The notes below the pieces were generated by a model, which did not search any database, was not told the DNA's origin, and saw only the letters and a list, made by a program, of their open reading frames with translations. From assembly GCF_009741265.1 (NCBI RefSeq), contig NZ_WOWL01000001.1, positions 1-64,000 on the forward strand: a DNA stretch of 64,000 nt. The letters run 5' to 3'. Position numbers and translations under genes: made by a program. The stretch comes from Pseudarthrobacter sp. GA104. GTDB taxonomy: Bacteria; Actinomycetota; Actinomycetes; Actinomycetales; Micrococcaceae. Shown here one piece after another: positions 17,252 through 26,866 of this stretch; the first letter of the stretch is position 1, and each line of letters opens with the position of its first letter.

Positions 17252-18769
17252 ATGGATACACTCACCTCGGCCAGTACGGCAGCCACAACAGACAGCTACC
17301 GCCCGGCCCTGCACTACACGGCGAAGGACACCTGGCTCAATGACCCCAACGGCCTGATCTTTCACAACGGCGTTTACCACCTCTACTACCAGAACAACCC
17401 GCTGGGAAACGTCTGGGGCAACATGTCCTGGGGACACGCAACCTCCACCGATTTGCTGACCTGGACCGAACACCCCGTCGCCATCGCCTGCGACGAGAAC
17501 GAAGACATCTTCTCCGGAAGCATCGTCCATGACCGTCACAACACCAGCGGATTCGGCAACGGATCCACTGCGCCCCTGGTGGCGATCTATACCAGCGCCT
17601 TCAAACCGGGCTCCGGGCATGAGGGCGTCCAGGCCCAGTCCCTGGCCTACAGCCTGGACGGGGGCTACAGCTGGACAAAACACGGAGGCAACCCTGTTCT
17701 TAACCGCGGCTCCGCCGAGTTCCGTGACCCCAAGGTCATCCGGTACGACGGCGGCGCGGACAGTTACTGGGTGATGGTCGCCGTCGAAGCCACCGACTTC
17801 CAGGTAGTCCTCTACAAATCCCGCGACCTGAAGAACTGGGAACTGCTGAGCACCTTCGGCCCCGCGAACGCCACCGGCGGCGTCTGGGAATGCCCCGACC
17901 TTTTCCCGCTCCCGGTGGACGGAAAGCCGGACAACCTCAAATGGGTCCTCACCGTCAACATCAACCCCGGCGGGCCCAACAACGGCTCAGCCGGCCAATA
18001 CTTCATCGGTGACTTCGACGGCACCACCTTCACCTCCGCCACCACCGTGACCGAAGGCCCCCAGGACCCCGACCGGCTCAACGAATACCAGTGGCTGGAC
18101 TGGGGCCGGGACTACTACGCCGCCGTCTCCTTCAGCGACGCCCCGGACAACCGCCGCCTCATGATCGCCTGGATGAACAACTGGGAATACGCCAACCACA
18201 TCCCCACCACACCCTGGCGCAGCCCCATGAGCCTCGCCCGGGAAATTTCACTCCAGGCCCGCGACGGAGACCTGTGCCTGGCCCAGCAGCCCGCGGGCGA
18301 CTGGACCGCCCTGGCTGACACTGAACTGTTCCGCCTCGCCGACACCACCATCCACGACGGCTCGCAGGTCCTGGCGGACGCGGCCGGCACCGTCCAGCGG
18401 ATTGACGTCAGCTTCACGCCCGGAGGCGCAGAGGAATTCGGCCTCATCCTGCGTGGGGACGGCCTGAAGGGAACCCGCGTGGGCATCCGGCCCGGGCAGG
18501 CCACACTCCTCGTGGACCGGCGCGAGTCCGGCAGGACAGACTTCCACGCATCTTTCAGCTCCATTGACACCGCCCCCATCCAGGAAACGCGCGGGTCCTA
18601 CACCCTCACCATCTACGTGGACCGCTGCTCCGTTGAAGTCTTCGCCCAGGACGGCCAGGTCACCATGACCGAACTGATCTTCCCGGCCGAGACCAGCACC
18701 AGCCTCGCCGCCTACGCCGTCGGCGGCGCGGCAACCATCACCAGCCTCCAGGTCACTCAGCTCGGCTAG
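17252..18769 (+). CDS. GH32 fructosidase, cytoplasmic (levanase/inulinase type)
   Basis: 505 residues, no signal peptide, so it acts inside the cell on imported oligosaccharides. All three GH32 catalytic motifs are present: WLNDPNG with nucleophile Asp31, FRDPKV with the transition-state Asp159, and ECPD with acid/base Glu213. Other family stretches are GHATSTDLLTW and MIAWMNNWEYANHIPT (an exo-levanase/exo-inulinase feature) and the C-terminal beta-sandwich ending with VDRCSVEVFAQDGQ. The ATG at 17252 follows AAAGGAA. Located between the permease and fructokinase genes; releases terminal fructose. Confidence 0.93.
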   Translation: MDTLTSASTAATTDSYRPALHYTAKDTWLNDPNGLIFHNGVYHLYYQNNPLGNVWGNMSWGHATSTDLLTWTEHPVAIACDENEDIFSGSIVHDRHNTSGFGNGSTAPLVAIYTSAFKPGSGHEGVQAQSLAYSLDGGYSWTKHGGNPVLNRGSAEFRDPKVIRYDGGADSYWVMVAVEATDFQVVLYKSRDLKNWELLSTFGPANATGGVWECPDLFPLPVDGKPDNLKWVLTVNINPGGPNNGSAGQYFIGDFDGTTFTSATTVTEGPQDPDRLNEYQWLDWGRDYYAAVSFSDAPDNRRLMIAWMNNWEYANHIPTTPWRSPMSLAREISLQARDGDLCLAQQPAGDWTALADTELFRLADTTIHDGSQVLADAAGTVQRIDVSFTPGGAEEFGLILRGDGLKGTRVGIRPGQATLLVDRRESGRTDFHASFSSIDTAPIQETRGSYTLTIYVDRCSVEVFAQDGQVTMTELIFPAETSTSLAAYAVGGAATITSLQVTQLG

Positions 18770-18796
18770 GGCAGCACCCAAAGCAAGGAACAAGAC

Positions 18797-19759
18797 ATGC
18801 ACAACAACGGCAGGCCGCACCCCTCCCGGCAGGTGCCGGACGTCGTCGTCATCGGCGAAGCCCTCACCGACGTCGTCACCACGCCTGAGGGAACCACAGA
18901 ACACCCGGGCGGGTCACCGGCCAACGTCGCCTACGGCCTGGCCCGGCTCGGAGTCAGCACCGGACTGCTCACCTCAATCGGCGCGGACCGCCGCGGGCAC
19001 GCACTCGAAACACACCTGGCCGACGCCGGCGTGACGGTCCTGCCCGGCTCCCGCCCACTGGAGAGAACCTCGACGGCGACCGCCACCATCGCCCACGACG
19101 GCTCAGCGAGCTACGCCTTCGACATCACCTGGGATATCGAACCACCGGATCTTGCACATACTCCGCCCAAGCTCGTGCACACCGGTTCGATCGCAAGCTT
19201 CCTGCCACCGGGCGCCAACTGCGTCAAAGCCATCCTCCAGAAACTCCGCAGCGAGTGCATCATCACCTACGATCCCAACATCAGGCCCGCCCTGCTCGGA
19301 ACCCAAGCCGAAGCACGGCACACTTTCGAAGAACTGGTGCAGCTCACCAGCGTCGTCAAACTCAGCGACGAGGACGCCAAATGGCTTTACCCGGAAAAAG
19401 CGTTGGAGGAAACCGCCACACACATCCTGGGTCTCGGAGCAGAGCTGGCTGTCATCACCAAGGGCCAATCAGGCTCCTTGCTCGCCACACCCACCACCGC
19501 CCTCAGCATTCCAGCCGTGAAGACCCCCGTGGTCGACACCATCGGCGCCGGCGACTCCTACATGTCCGCCCTGATCCTGGGACTCCTCACCCACGGAACC
19601 AACGGCCTCGCCCCTTCCGTCCTCGACCAGCTAGGATGCACGGCAGCCGCCGCGGCCGCAATCACCGTATCCCGGGCCGGCGCCAAGCCACCCACCGAAG
19701 ACGAACTCCGCACACAGCTCCAGCATCAGCACCAGTCCCAGCTGCATCCGCACGCCTAG
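18797..19759 (+). CDS. PfkB-family sugar kinase, probable fructokinase
   Basis: 320 residues. VVVIGEALTDVVTT and GGSPANVAYGLARLG are the N-terminal substrate-binding motifs of ribokinase/PfkB proteins. VDTIGAGDSYMSALILGLL is the C-terminal signature, with catalytic base Asp253 and the anion hole GAGD. Placed after the GH32 gene with a 27-base gap, so fructose set free in the cytoplasm is the expected substrate, giving fructose 6-phosphate (or 1-phosphate). Cytosolic. Confidence 0.9.
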   Translation: MHNNGRPHPSRQVPDVVVIGEALTDVVTTPEGTTEHPGGSPANVAYGLARLGVSTGLLTSIGADRRGHALETHLADAGVTVLPGSRPLERTSTATATIAHDGSASYAFDITWDIEPPDLAHTPPKLVHTGSIASFLPPGANCVKAILQKLRSECIITYDPNIRPALLGTQAEARHTFEELVQLTSVVKLSDEDAKWLYPEKALEETATHILGLGAELAVITKGQSGSLLATPTTALSIPAVKTPVVDTIGAGDSYMSALILGLLTHGTNGLAPSVLDQLGCTAAAAAAITVSRAGAKPPTEDELRTQLQHQHQSQLHPHA

Positions 19760-19825
19760 CACGAGCCCTCGGTGCGGCTGCTCTGATCGTCGGCAGCAGT
19801 CACCTCGCACGCGAAAATGTAACCC

Positions 19826-19883
19826 TTGACACAGATCTAGTAACGCGCGTAACCTCTATCTATGCGCAAGTAACGCGCGTTAC
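19826..19883 (+). promoter_or_regulatory. promoter with two LacI operators (GTAACGCGCGTTAC)
   Basis: -35 TTGACA (19826-19831) and a weak -10 TAACCT (19850-19855) overlap the operator GTAACGCGCGTAAC (19840-19853, one mismatch). A perfect 14-bp palindrome GTAACGCGCGTTAC follows at 19870-19883. Both differ from the TAACACGTGTTA sites of the first operon, so two separate LacI circuits act in one locus. The target is the next LacI gene and, by read-through, the family-5 transporter. Confidence 0.75.
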
Positions 19884-19921
19884 CCACCTGGCAGCACCAC
19901 CGATTATCACCGGAGCATTCA

Positions 19922-20992
19922 ATGGCGAAAACCACCACCTCGAACCATGCCGGGGCCGCGCGGCAGCGGGGTGTCACCATGAATGATGTTGCCAAGCACG
20001 CGGGAGTTTCCCGGACTGCGGTTTCGTTCGTGCTGAGCAACCGCGAAAATGCCAGCATCTCCGAAGAGACCCGCACCCGGATCAACGAAGCTGTCCAGGC
20101 CTTGGGCTACCGCCCGAACGCCGGAGCGCGTGCACTGGCATCCCAGCGCAGTGACTGGTACGGGATTGTCACCGAGATCGTCACGGCACCGTTCGCCGTC
20201 GACATCATCAAAGGTGCACAAGACCAAGCCTGGCTCGACCGCAAGTTCCTGCTCATCGCGCCCTCCGACCAGGCCGATGCCGTAGGACCCAACCAGGGCC
20301 TGGAGGACGCAGCAACCGAAAAGCTGCTGGAGCAGCGCGTGGAAGGACTTCTATACGCAGCCACATTCCACCGTGGCGTGCACGTGCCCGAAACCGCCAA
20401 GGAAGTACCCACCGTACTGATCAACTGCTTCGACGCCGACGGGAAGCTGCCCTCGATCGTCCCGGACGAACGCGCCGGCGGCCGCACCGCCGTCGAACGC
20501 TTGCTCCGGGCCGGCCACGGCCGGATCGGAGTCATCAACCTGGACCCGGCCATTCCCGCAGCAATCGGGCGTTTGGAGGGTGCACGCGAAGCACTCGCCG
20601 ATGCCGGACTCGAGCTGGACCCCGAGCTCGTGGTGCCCGGATATGCAACGGCCGACGGCGGGTATGAGGCCGCGTGCTGCATCCTGGACCGCTACCCGCA
20701 GGAGGACAGGCCAACCGCGCTGTTCTGCCTCAACGACCGCATGGCGATGGGCGCTTACGACGCCATCAAGGAACGGGGCCTGACCATCCCCGGAGACATC
20801 GCCGTGATCGGCTTCGACAACCAGGAACTGATTGCGGCCTACCTCAGGCCCAAGCTGACCACGGTTGCGTTGCCGTTTGAAAAAATGGGCGCCCTGGGAG
20901 TCCAGACGCTCGCAGCTCTGACAGCAGGACAGCCGATTATTGCCGACCAGCAATTGGTCGGCTGTCCGCTGCTAGAACGCTCTTCGGTCTGA
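19922..20992 (+). CDS. LacI-family repressor of the fructan locus (second)
   Basis: 356 residues. The helix-turn-helix is VTMNDVAKHAGVSRTAVSFVLSNR (about residues 18-41), with hinge GYRPNAGARALAS, then the effector domain ending IAVIGFDNQELIAAYLRPKLTTVALP. It shares its architecture with the first LacI protein but reads a different operator. It leads the operon that includes the family-5 ABC transporter and two GH32 genes, and its own promoter carries the sites, so it is autoregulated. Effector likely a fructan fragment. Confidence 0.9.
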   Translation: MAKTTTSNHAGAARQRGVTMNDVAKHAGVSRTAVSFVLSNRENASISEETRTRINEAVQALGYRPNAGARALASQRSDWYGIVTEIVTAPFAVDIIKGAQDQAWLDRKFLLIAPSDQADAVGPNQGLEDAATEKLLEQRVEGLLYAATFHRGVHVPETAKEVPTVLINCFDADGKLPSIVPDERAGGRTAVERLLRAGHGRIGVINLDPAIPAAIGRLEGAREALADAGLELDPELVVPGYATADGGYEAACCILDRYPQEDRPTALFCLNDRMAMGAYDAIKERGLTIPGDIAVIGFDNQELIAAYLRPKLTTVALPFEKMGALGVQTLAALTAGQPIIADQQLVGCPLLERSSV

Positions 20993-21070
20993 CCGCGAAA
21001 TCACTTTCGAAGAGCAACCCCTCCCCCACCCCTTCACCTTGCTGATGAAGATAGGAAAGAGATAACCATC

Positions 21071-22747
21071 ATGACACAACCCCGATTCCTGAGGGCTGCC
21101 CGCACCACGGCGGCCGGGCTGGCGGTGGGCGCACTGCTGCTGACCGGCTGTGCGGCCAACGGCAACAAGGCCGCCGGCACCGACGCCGCAGCGAACGCCA
21201 GCGCCTTCCTCACCATTCCGCGTGAAGACATGGGCACGTTCGTACAGAACTTCAACCCGTTCGCCCCCACCGTCAACCCGATGGTCCAGCAGTCCATCTA
21301 CGAGTCGCTGCTGATCTTCAACCCGGCCAAGGGTGACACCGTGCCGTGGCTGGCCACTGAATGGAAGGCCGCCGACGACGGCAAGTCCATCACCTTCACC
21401 CTGCGCGACGGCGTCAAGTGGTCCGACGGCCAGCCCTTCGTGGCCGAGGACGTCGCCTACACCTTCGAGCTCCAGAAGAAGATCAAGGGTGGCTTCGAGT
21501 ACCTGGACACCGTGAGCGCCGAAGGCACCAACAAAGTGACCTTCACCTTCAACAAGCCGTGGTCGCCGGCCCTGTACGACGTCGGGCACCTCACCATCCT
21601 GCCCAAGCACATCTGGTCCGCCCTCGCCGATCCGGAGAAGGACGCCAACGCCAAACCCGTCGGCACAGGCCCCTACACCGAGGTTGACAGTTTCCAGGCC
21701 CAGTCGTTTGTGCTGAAAAAGAACCCCAACTACTGGCAGCCGGACAAGCAGAAGATCGCCGGTATCAAGATGCTCGCTTTTGCGGGAAACGACGGCGCCA
21801 ACCTCGCCGCCGCGAACGGCGATGTGGACTGGGCCCCGCAATACATTCCGAACATCGAAAAGACGTTCGTTTCCAAGGACAAGGAACACCGCCACTACTG
21901 GTTCCCGGCCACCGGCGCCATGATCAACTGGCAGCTCAACACCACCAAGGCCCCCTTCAACGATGTCGACGTCCGCAAGGCCCTGAGCATGGCCGTTGAC
22001 CGGGAGCAGGTCACCACGATCGGCATGAGCGGCTACGCCGAGCCTGCGGACTGCACCGGGCTTTCCGGCAACTACGAGACCTGGAAGAACAAGGAGGTCA
22101 AGGAGAATTGCACCTGGACCAAGCTGGACGTCCAGAAGGCCAATGAGCTGCTGGACAAGGCGGGCTACCCGAAGGGTGCCGACGGCAAGCGCACGCTCAA
22201 GGACGGCAAGCCGTTCGAGTTCAAGATCTCCGTGGGCGCATCCTCTTCCGACTGGCTGTCCGTGGCCAACGTGATCGCACAGAACCTGGCAGAAGTCGGC
22301 GTCACGGCAAAGGTGGAGTCCCCGGACTGGGCTGCCGTGGTTGCCGGCTACGAGACGGGCGATTTTGACTCCGGCATCGTCTGGAGCGCCAACGACCCCA
22401 GCCCGTACAAGTATTTCAACGCCGCAATGGGCACGTCGACCGTCAAGCCTGTGGGCACCAAGACGTTCGACAACTACCACCGCTTCGGCGACGCCGGGGC
22501 TGACGCCCTGCTGGCAGAGTTCGCTGCAGAGTCCGACGAGTCCAAGCAGAAGGACATCGCCAACAAGCTGCAGGAAGAATACGACGACGCCGCACCGCTG
22601 GTGCCGCTGTTCTCCGGTCCGGAGTGGGGCGCCTTCAATGACACCCGCTTCACCGGCTGGCCCACCGAGGACAACCCTTACGCAACCCTTTCGGTCCGCT
22701 CACCTTCTACGGTGCTTGTGCTGACCACGCTGGAACCGCGCAAGTAA
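21071..22747 (+). CDS. ABC transporter substrate-binding lipoprotein, family 5 (Dpp/Opp type)
   Basis: 558 residues. A lipoprotein signal ends in LLLTGC (Cys near residue 26). The mature protein has the family-5 pattern NPMVQQSIYESLLIFNPAKGDTVPWLATEWKAADDGKSITFTLRDGVKWSDGQPFVAEDVAYTFE and later VRKALSMAVDREQ. Such proteins bind peptides, but close relatives take oligosaccharides (cellobiose, xyloglucan pieces). Here the genes on both sides are GH32 and fructan regulators, so a levan- or inulin-derived oligosaccharide is the likely cargo. The gap to the LacI gene is 78 bases; no separate terminator is seen. Confidence 0.9.
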   Translation: MTQPRFLRAARTTAAGLAVGALLLTGCAANGNKAAGTDAAANASAFLTIPREDMGTFVQNFNPFAPTVNPMVQQSIYESLLIFNPAKGDTVPWLATEWKAADDGKSITFTLRDGVKWSDGQPFVAEDVAYTFELQKKIKGGFEYLDTVSAEGTNKVTFTFNKPWSPALYDVGHLTILPKHIWSALADPEKDANAKPVGTGPYTEVDSFQAQSFVLKKNPNYWQPDKQKIAGIKMLAFAGNDGANLAAANGDVDWAPQYIPNIEKTFVSKDKEHRHYWFPATGAMINWQLNTTKAPFNDVDVRKALSMAVDREQVTTIGMSGYAEPADCTGLSGNYETWKNKEVKENCTWTKLDVQKANELLDKAGYPKGADGKRTLKDGKPFEFKISVGASSSDWLSVANVIAQNLAEVGVTAKVESPDWAAVVAGYETGDFDSGIVWSANDPSPYKYFNAAMGTSTVKPVGTKTFDNYHRFGDAGADALLAEFAAESDESKQKDIANKLQEEYDDAAPLVPLFSGPEWGAFNDTRFTGWPTEDNPYATLSVRSPSTVLVLTTLEPRK

Positions 22748-22821
22748 CTCCCCACCGCCTCCCTAGCCTCGCTTCGCTTCGGCCAGGGAACCCGGGCGGC
22801 GTGGGCCCATCACGCACCACT

Positions 22822-22850
22822 GCTGGCCGCCGGATCATCCGGCGGCCAGC
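22822..22850 (+). promoter_or_regulatory. strong intra-operon hairpin between binding protein and permease
   Basis: GCTGGCCGCCGGAT and its reverse complement meet around one base (22822-22850), giving a very stable GC stem without a T run. Placed just after the binding-protein gene, it probably protects the upstream mRNA or cuts read-through so that binding protein is made in excess over permeases. Confidence 0.5.
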
Positions 22851-22888
22851 CCCCAAACTTTTCCGTAATTCCCGAATGGAGGGAAACC

Positions 22889-23866
22889 GTGCGCTTCATC
22901 CTGCGCCGCCTGGGTTTCTACCTGATCGCCTTCTGGGCATCCATCACCCTGAATTTCCTGCTCCCCCGATTCATGCCCGGGGACCCCGTCTCCCGCATGT
23001 TCGCCCGCTCCCAGGACAGAATGCAGCCCGAACAGATTGAGGCCCTGCGCAAGCTGCTGGGTGTTGACGACCGGCCCCTCTGGGAGCAGTACATCGGCTA
23101 CATGACCAACATCTTCACCGGGCAGATGGGCGTCTCCATCTCCCGGTTCCCCACCCCGGTCACCGAGGTCATCTCGTCCCAGATCGGCTGGACCCTCCTG
23201 CTCGGCGGAACCGCGCTGGTGATTGCCGCCGTCGTGGGTAACCTGCTGGGCGTCCTCGCCGCCTGGCGGCGCGGCGGCGCGATCGACTCCGCGCTTCCAC
23301 CGCTGCTCGTATTCATCGGCTCGTTCCCGTACTTCTGGCTCGCAATGGGCGCCCTGTACCTTTTCGGCGTAGTGCTGAACTGGTTCCCCATCCGCCACGC
23401 CTTCACCGCCGGCCTGGAGCCCGGGTTCACGTGGGAATTCATCGGCGACGTGGGCGCCCACCTGGTGCTTCCGGCACTCACCATCGTGCTGGTCTCCATC
23501 GGCGGCTGGATGCTGGGCATGCGGAACACCATGATCGCCACCAACTCCGAGGACTACATCACCATGGCCGAAGCCAAGGGGCTCCGTCCGGGCCGCATCA
23601 TGCTCCGCTACGCAGCCCGCAACGCCATGCTCCCGTCGGTCACAAGCTTCGGCATGGGACTGGGGTTCGTGGTGGGCGGTGCGTTGCTCACCGAGGTGGT
23701 CTTCGCCTACCCCGGCGTCGGATACCAGCTCCTCAACGCCGTCCAGGGCCTCGACTACCCGCTCATGCAAGGCCTGTTCCTGACCATCACCGCCGCCGTG
23801 CTGCTGGCCAACTTCCTGGTGGACATCCTCTACGTCCGCCTCGACCCGCGCGTGCGCAGCAACTAG
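22889..23866 (+). CDS. ABC transporter permease, DppB/OppB type
   Basis: 325 residues from a GTG start with GGAGGG just upstream. The opening RFILRRLGFYLIAFWASITLNFLLPRFMPGDPV is the DppB/OppB signature (a first helix, then P-GDPV). The EAA-like loop is YITMAEAKGLRPGRIMLRYAARNAMLP. Six membrane segments expected. Forms a heterodimer with the next gene product. Confidence 0.92.
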   Translation: MRFILRRLGFYLIAFWASITLNFLLPRFMPGDPVSRMFARSQDRMQPEQIEALRKLLGVDDRPLWEQYIGYMTNIFTGQMGVSISRFPTPVTEVISSQIGWTLLLGGTALVIAAVVGNLLGVLAAWRRGGAIDSALPPLLVFIGSFPYFWLAMGALYLFGVVLNWFPIRHAFTAGLEPGFTWEFIGDVGAHLVLPALTIVLVSIGGWMLGMRNTMIATNSEDYITMAEAKGLRPGRIMLRYAARNAMLPSVTSFGMGLGFVVGGALLTEVVFAYPGVGYQLLNAVQGLDYPLMQGLFLTITAAVLLANFLVDILYVRLDPRVRSN

Positions 23867-23877
23867 AGGGAGCGATC

Positions 23878-24816
23878 ATGACAACCGCAATCCTGAAGCA
23901 ACCCGGCACAACGGCCGCCAAAACCCCGGCGGCCCGCAAGCCCAACCGCAGCTTCGTCCACGGCATCCTCACCAACAAGAAGGCCCTGGCAGGCATGGCC
24001 GTGATGCTCGTCTTCATCGCACTGGCCCTGCTGGCACCGGTGCTTTTCCCCGGCGACCCGTCGCGGATCACCGCGATGGCGTCGCTGGAACCGTCAGCCG
24101 AGCACTGGCTGGGAACTACAGCCAAGGGACAGGACGTGCTCGCCCTGACCGTCCACGGCTCCCGGAGTTCCCTCTTCGTGGGGCTCACCGTGGGCTTCGC
24201 GTCCACCTTCATCGGCATCCTGGTGGGACTTGCCTCGGCGTACTTCGGCAAGTTCATCGACGAAGCGCTGTCCCTGGCAACCAACGTCTTCCTGCTCCTC
24301 CCCGGTCTGCCGCTGCTGGTCATCCTGGCCGCGTTCCTCCCTCCGGGACTGGGCACAGTGATTCTTGTCCTCGTGGTCACCGGCTGGGCAGGCTCAGCAC
24401 GCGTCCTGCGCTCACAGGCCCTGTCCATCCGCTCGAAGGACTTTGTGGCCGCGGCCGTGGTATCCGGCGAACGGGCCGGCCGGATCATGTTCCGCGAAAT
24501 CCTGCCCAACATGGCCTCGATCGTGATGGGCACCCTGCTGGCCTGCGTCATCTACGGCATCGGTGCCCAAGCAGGCCTGGAGTTCCTGGGCCTGGGCGAC
24601 GCCAGCACGGTCTCGTGGGGCAACAACCTCTTCTGGGCAGGCAACGAAGGCGCCCTGCTGACCGGCAGCTGGTGGGTGTTCGTTCCCTCGGGCGTCTGCA
24701 TCGCACTGGTCGCCTTCGCCCTGGCCCTCATCAACTACGCCGTGGACGAGGTCACCAACCCGCGCCTGCGGAAGATCAAAACCCCGAAAGATACCGAAAG
24801 GAGCGCCTCCAAATGA
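23878..24816 (+). CDS. ABC transporter permease, DppC/OppC type
   Basis: 312 residues; ATG 23878 follows GAGGGAG. An N-terminal cytoplasmic tail precedes the first helix (ALAGMAVMLVFIALALLAPVL). HWLGTTAKGQDVLALTVHGSRSSLFVG is the DppC/OppC signature, and the coupling loop is FVAAAVVSGERAGRIMFREILPNM. Eleven bases after the partner permease. Works in the cytoplasmic membrane. Confidence 0.92.
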   Translation: MTTAILKQPGTTAAKTPAARKPNRSFVHGILTNKKALAGMAVMLVFIALALLAPVLFPGDPSRITAMASLEPSAEHWLGTTAKGQDVLALTVHGSRSSLFVGLTVGFASTFIGILVGLASAYFGKFIDEALSLATNVFLLLPGLPLLVILAAFLPPGLGTVILVLVVTGWAGSARVLRSQALSIRSKDFVAAAVVSGERAGRIMFREILPNMASIVMGTLLACVIYGIGAQAGLEFLGLGDASTVSWGNNLFWAGNEGALLTGSWWVFVPSGVCIALVAFALALINYAVDEVTNPRLRKIKTPKDTERSASK

Positions 24817-25775
24817 CCATCTCCCAAGTGTCCTTCGGCTCCCACGAACCCGTCCTGGACGTCAAGGACCTCACCGTCAAGTACATCGGGGACACCCGCT
24901 CCACCACCGCCGTGGACCGCGTTTCCTTCAGCATCGGCACCGGTGAGGTGTTCGGGCTCGCAGGGGAATCAGGCTGCGGAAAATCAACCATTGCCAACTC
25001 GATCATGCGGCTGCTCAAGGATCCCGCGAAGATCGCAGGTGGCAGCATTTCCTTTGGCGGCAAGGACGTCCTGGCCATGAGCCCGGAGGAATTGCGGCGC
25101 TTCCGCTGGCAGGACGTGGCCATGGTCTTCCAGTCAGCCATGAACTCACTCAACCCCGTGCTGACCATCGGCGAACAGATCGTGGACATCTTCACCACCC
25201 ACGCCGGCTACTCCCGCAAGGAGTCCCTCCGGAGGGCCGGCGAACTGCTGGAACTGGTGAGGATAGACCCCGCACGCCTCAAGTCCTACCCGCACCAGCT
25301 CTCCGGCGGCATGCGTCAGCGTGCAGTGATAGCGATGGCCGTGGCGCTCAAGCCATCCCTCCTGATCCTGGACGAACCCACCACCGCGCTGGACGTGGTG
25401 GTGCAGCAGGAGATCATGGCCCAGATCAAAGACCTCCAGCGCGAGCTCGGCTTCTCTGTCCTCTTTATCACCCACGACATGTCACTCATGGTGGAACTCT
25501 CGCACCGCATGGCCGTGATGTACGGCGGCAGGATCGTGGAGACTGCAAAAGCGCAGGACGTCTACACCAACCCCTGCCACCCCTACACCCAGGCGCTGAT
25601 GGGCGCATTCCCGCCGCTCACCGGCCCGCGGGTACTGCTGACGGGACTGCCCGACGGCGTGAAGTTCCGTAACATCCCGGACCTCACCGAGGCGGCACCC
25701 GGCCATTTCGTGGCTCCGCTTGGTGCCGACGCTCCAGTGATTGATTCCGCAGACCTGGCAGGAGCCGCACGATGA
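24813..25775 (+). CDS. ABC transporter ATPase, DppD/OppD type
   Basis: 320 residues. Walker A GESGCGKST at about residues 50-58, signature LSGGMRQR, Walker B LLILDEPTTALD and switch FITHDMS are all present. The start overlaps the permease stop by four bases. The C-terminal part has the oligopeptide-type extension (NPCHPYTQALMGAFPPLTG) but is shorter than usual and lacks the common CxxRCP cysteine cluster, so no iron-sulfur or cysteine-bearing tail is expected. Confidence 0.9.
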   Translation: MTISQVSFGSHEPVLDVKDLTVKYIGDTRSTTAVDRVSFSIGTGEVFGLAGESGCGKSTIANSIMRLLKDPAKIAGGSISFGGKDVLAMSPEELRRFRWQDVAMVFQSAMNSLNPVLTIGEQIVDIFTTHAGYSRKESLRRAGELLELVRIDPARLKSYPHQLSGGMRQRAVIAMAVALKPSLLILDEPTTALDVVVQQEIMAQIKDLQRELGFSVLFITHDMSLMVELSHRMAVMYGGRIVETAKAQDVYTNPCHPYTQALMGAFPPLTGPRVLLTGLPDGVKFRNIPDLTEAAPGHFVAPLGADAPVIDSADLAGAAR

Positions 25776-26866
25776 GCCACTCCCTGACATCCCCGGTGGC
25801 TGCGTCCTCCACACGCACCCCCGCCCTTGAAATCCGTGGCCTCGGCAAATCGTTCCCCATTGGAGGGCTGTTCTCCCGCGACTCAGTCCGCGCCCTGCAC
25901 GGCGTGGATCTGACAATCAACCGCGGCGAAATCGTCGCGCTTGTGGGAGAGTCCGGTTCCGGCAAAAGCACCCTGGCCCGCTGCGTTGCCCGGCTCGAGA
26001 AGCCAAGCAGCGGCGCGATCCTGATCGACGGCGTCGACATCCTCAAGCGCGACCGGTTCCAGGCGTCGCGTGCGTTCCGGTCCCAACTGCAGATGGTCTT
26101 CCAGGACCCCTTCGGTTCACTGAACCCGGCCCACCGGATCGAGCACTTCCTGCGGAGGTCGCTGGCCATCCACGGCAAAGGCGGCGGTTCCGCGGAGGAG
26201 ACCGTGCGGCGGCTCGAAGAACTCATGACCACCGTGGGACTGCAGGCCGACATGCTGAATTCCTACCCGCACGAGCTCTCCGGCGGCCAGCGCCAGCGCG
26301 TTGCGATTGCCCGGGCCCTCGCTGTGGAACCCAAAGTCATCCTCGCCGACGAGCCCACCTCCATGCTGGACGTTTCCGTCCGGATCGGTGTGCTGAACCT
26401 GATGCGGAAGCTCCGCGACGAGCAGGGAATCTCCATGCTCTACATCACCCACGACCTCGCATCCGCCCGATACCTGGCGGACCGGACGGCCGTCATGTTC
26501 GCCGGTGAACTCGTTGAGGAAGGCGAGTCCCTGGACCTGCTGTCCAACCCCGCACACCCTTACACCCAACTCCTCGTTTCGGCTGTCCCGGACCCGGCCC
26601 GGGCAGGCTCCTACGATCCCGTCCGCCGGGCCGAACTACGGCAGGCGGTGATGGCTTCGACCACGTGCGCTTTTGACGGCCACCCGAACCAGGCCTGTTC
26701 AGCCGAAGAACCCGTGCGCCACCAGGTTGGAGACCCCGAAAACCGCCACTGGGTGCGCTGCCACCTCTACCGGCCGTGGGCCGGCGCCGCCGGCCATGCC
26801 CTGGCCGGCGAACCAACCCAGCCCAGCCGTCCGGCGTCGAACGCTCAAAAAGGGGCTTCCGCATGA
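25772..26866 (+). CDS. ABC transporter ATPase, DppF/OppF type
   Basis: 364 residues, overlapping the previous gene by four bases. Walker A GESGSGKST, signature LSGGQRQR, Walker B VILADEPTSMLD, H-loop YITHDLAS. The Walker B aspartate-glutamate pair is intact, so both ATPases of the pair should hydrolyse ATP. A long C-terminal tail contains ACSAEEPVRHQVG and HWVRCHLYRPW, a typical DppF ending. Completes the five-part importer. Confidence 0.9.
   Translation: MSHSLTSPVAASSTRTPALEIRGLGKSFPIGGLFSRDSVRALHGVDLTINRGEIVALVGESGSGKSTLARCVARLEKPSSGAILIDGVDILKRDRFQASRAFRSQLQMVFQDPFGSLNPAHRIEHFLRRSLAIHGKGGGSAEETVRRLEELMTTVGLQADMLNSYPHELSGGQRQRVAIARALAVEPKVILADEPTSMLDVSVRIGVLNLMRKLRDEQGISMLYITHDLASARYLADRTAVMFAGELVEEGESLDLLSNPAHPYTQLLVSAVPDPARAGSYDPVRRAELRQAVMASTTCAFDGHPNQACSAEEPVRHQVGDPENRHWVRCHLYRPWAGAAGHALAGEPTQPSRPASNAQKGASA

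Noticed and set aside
19255..19986. Second frame over the PfkB gene
   Set aside because: His/Arg-rich shadow frame; PfkB motifs are all in the other frame.
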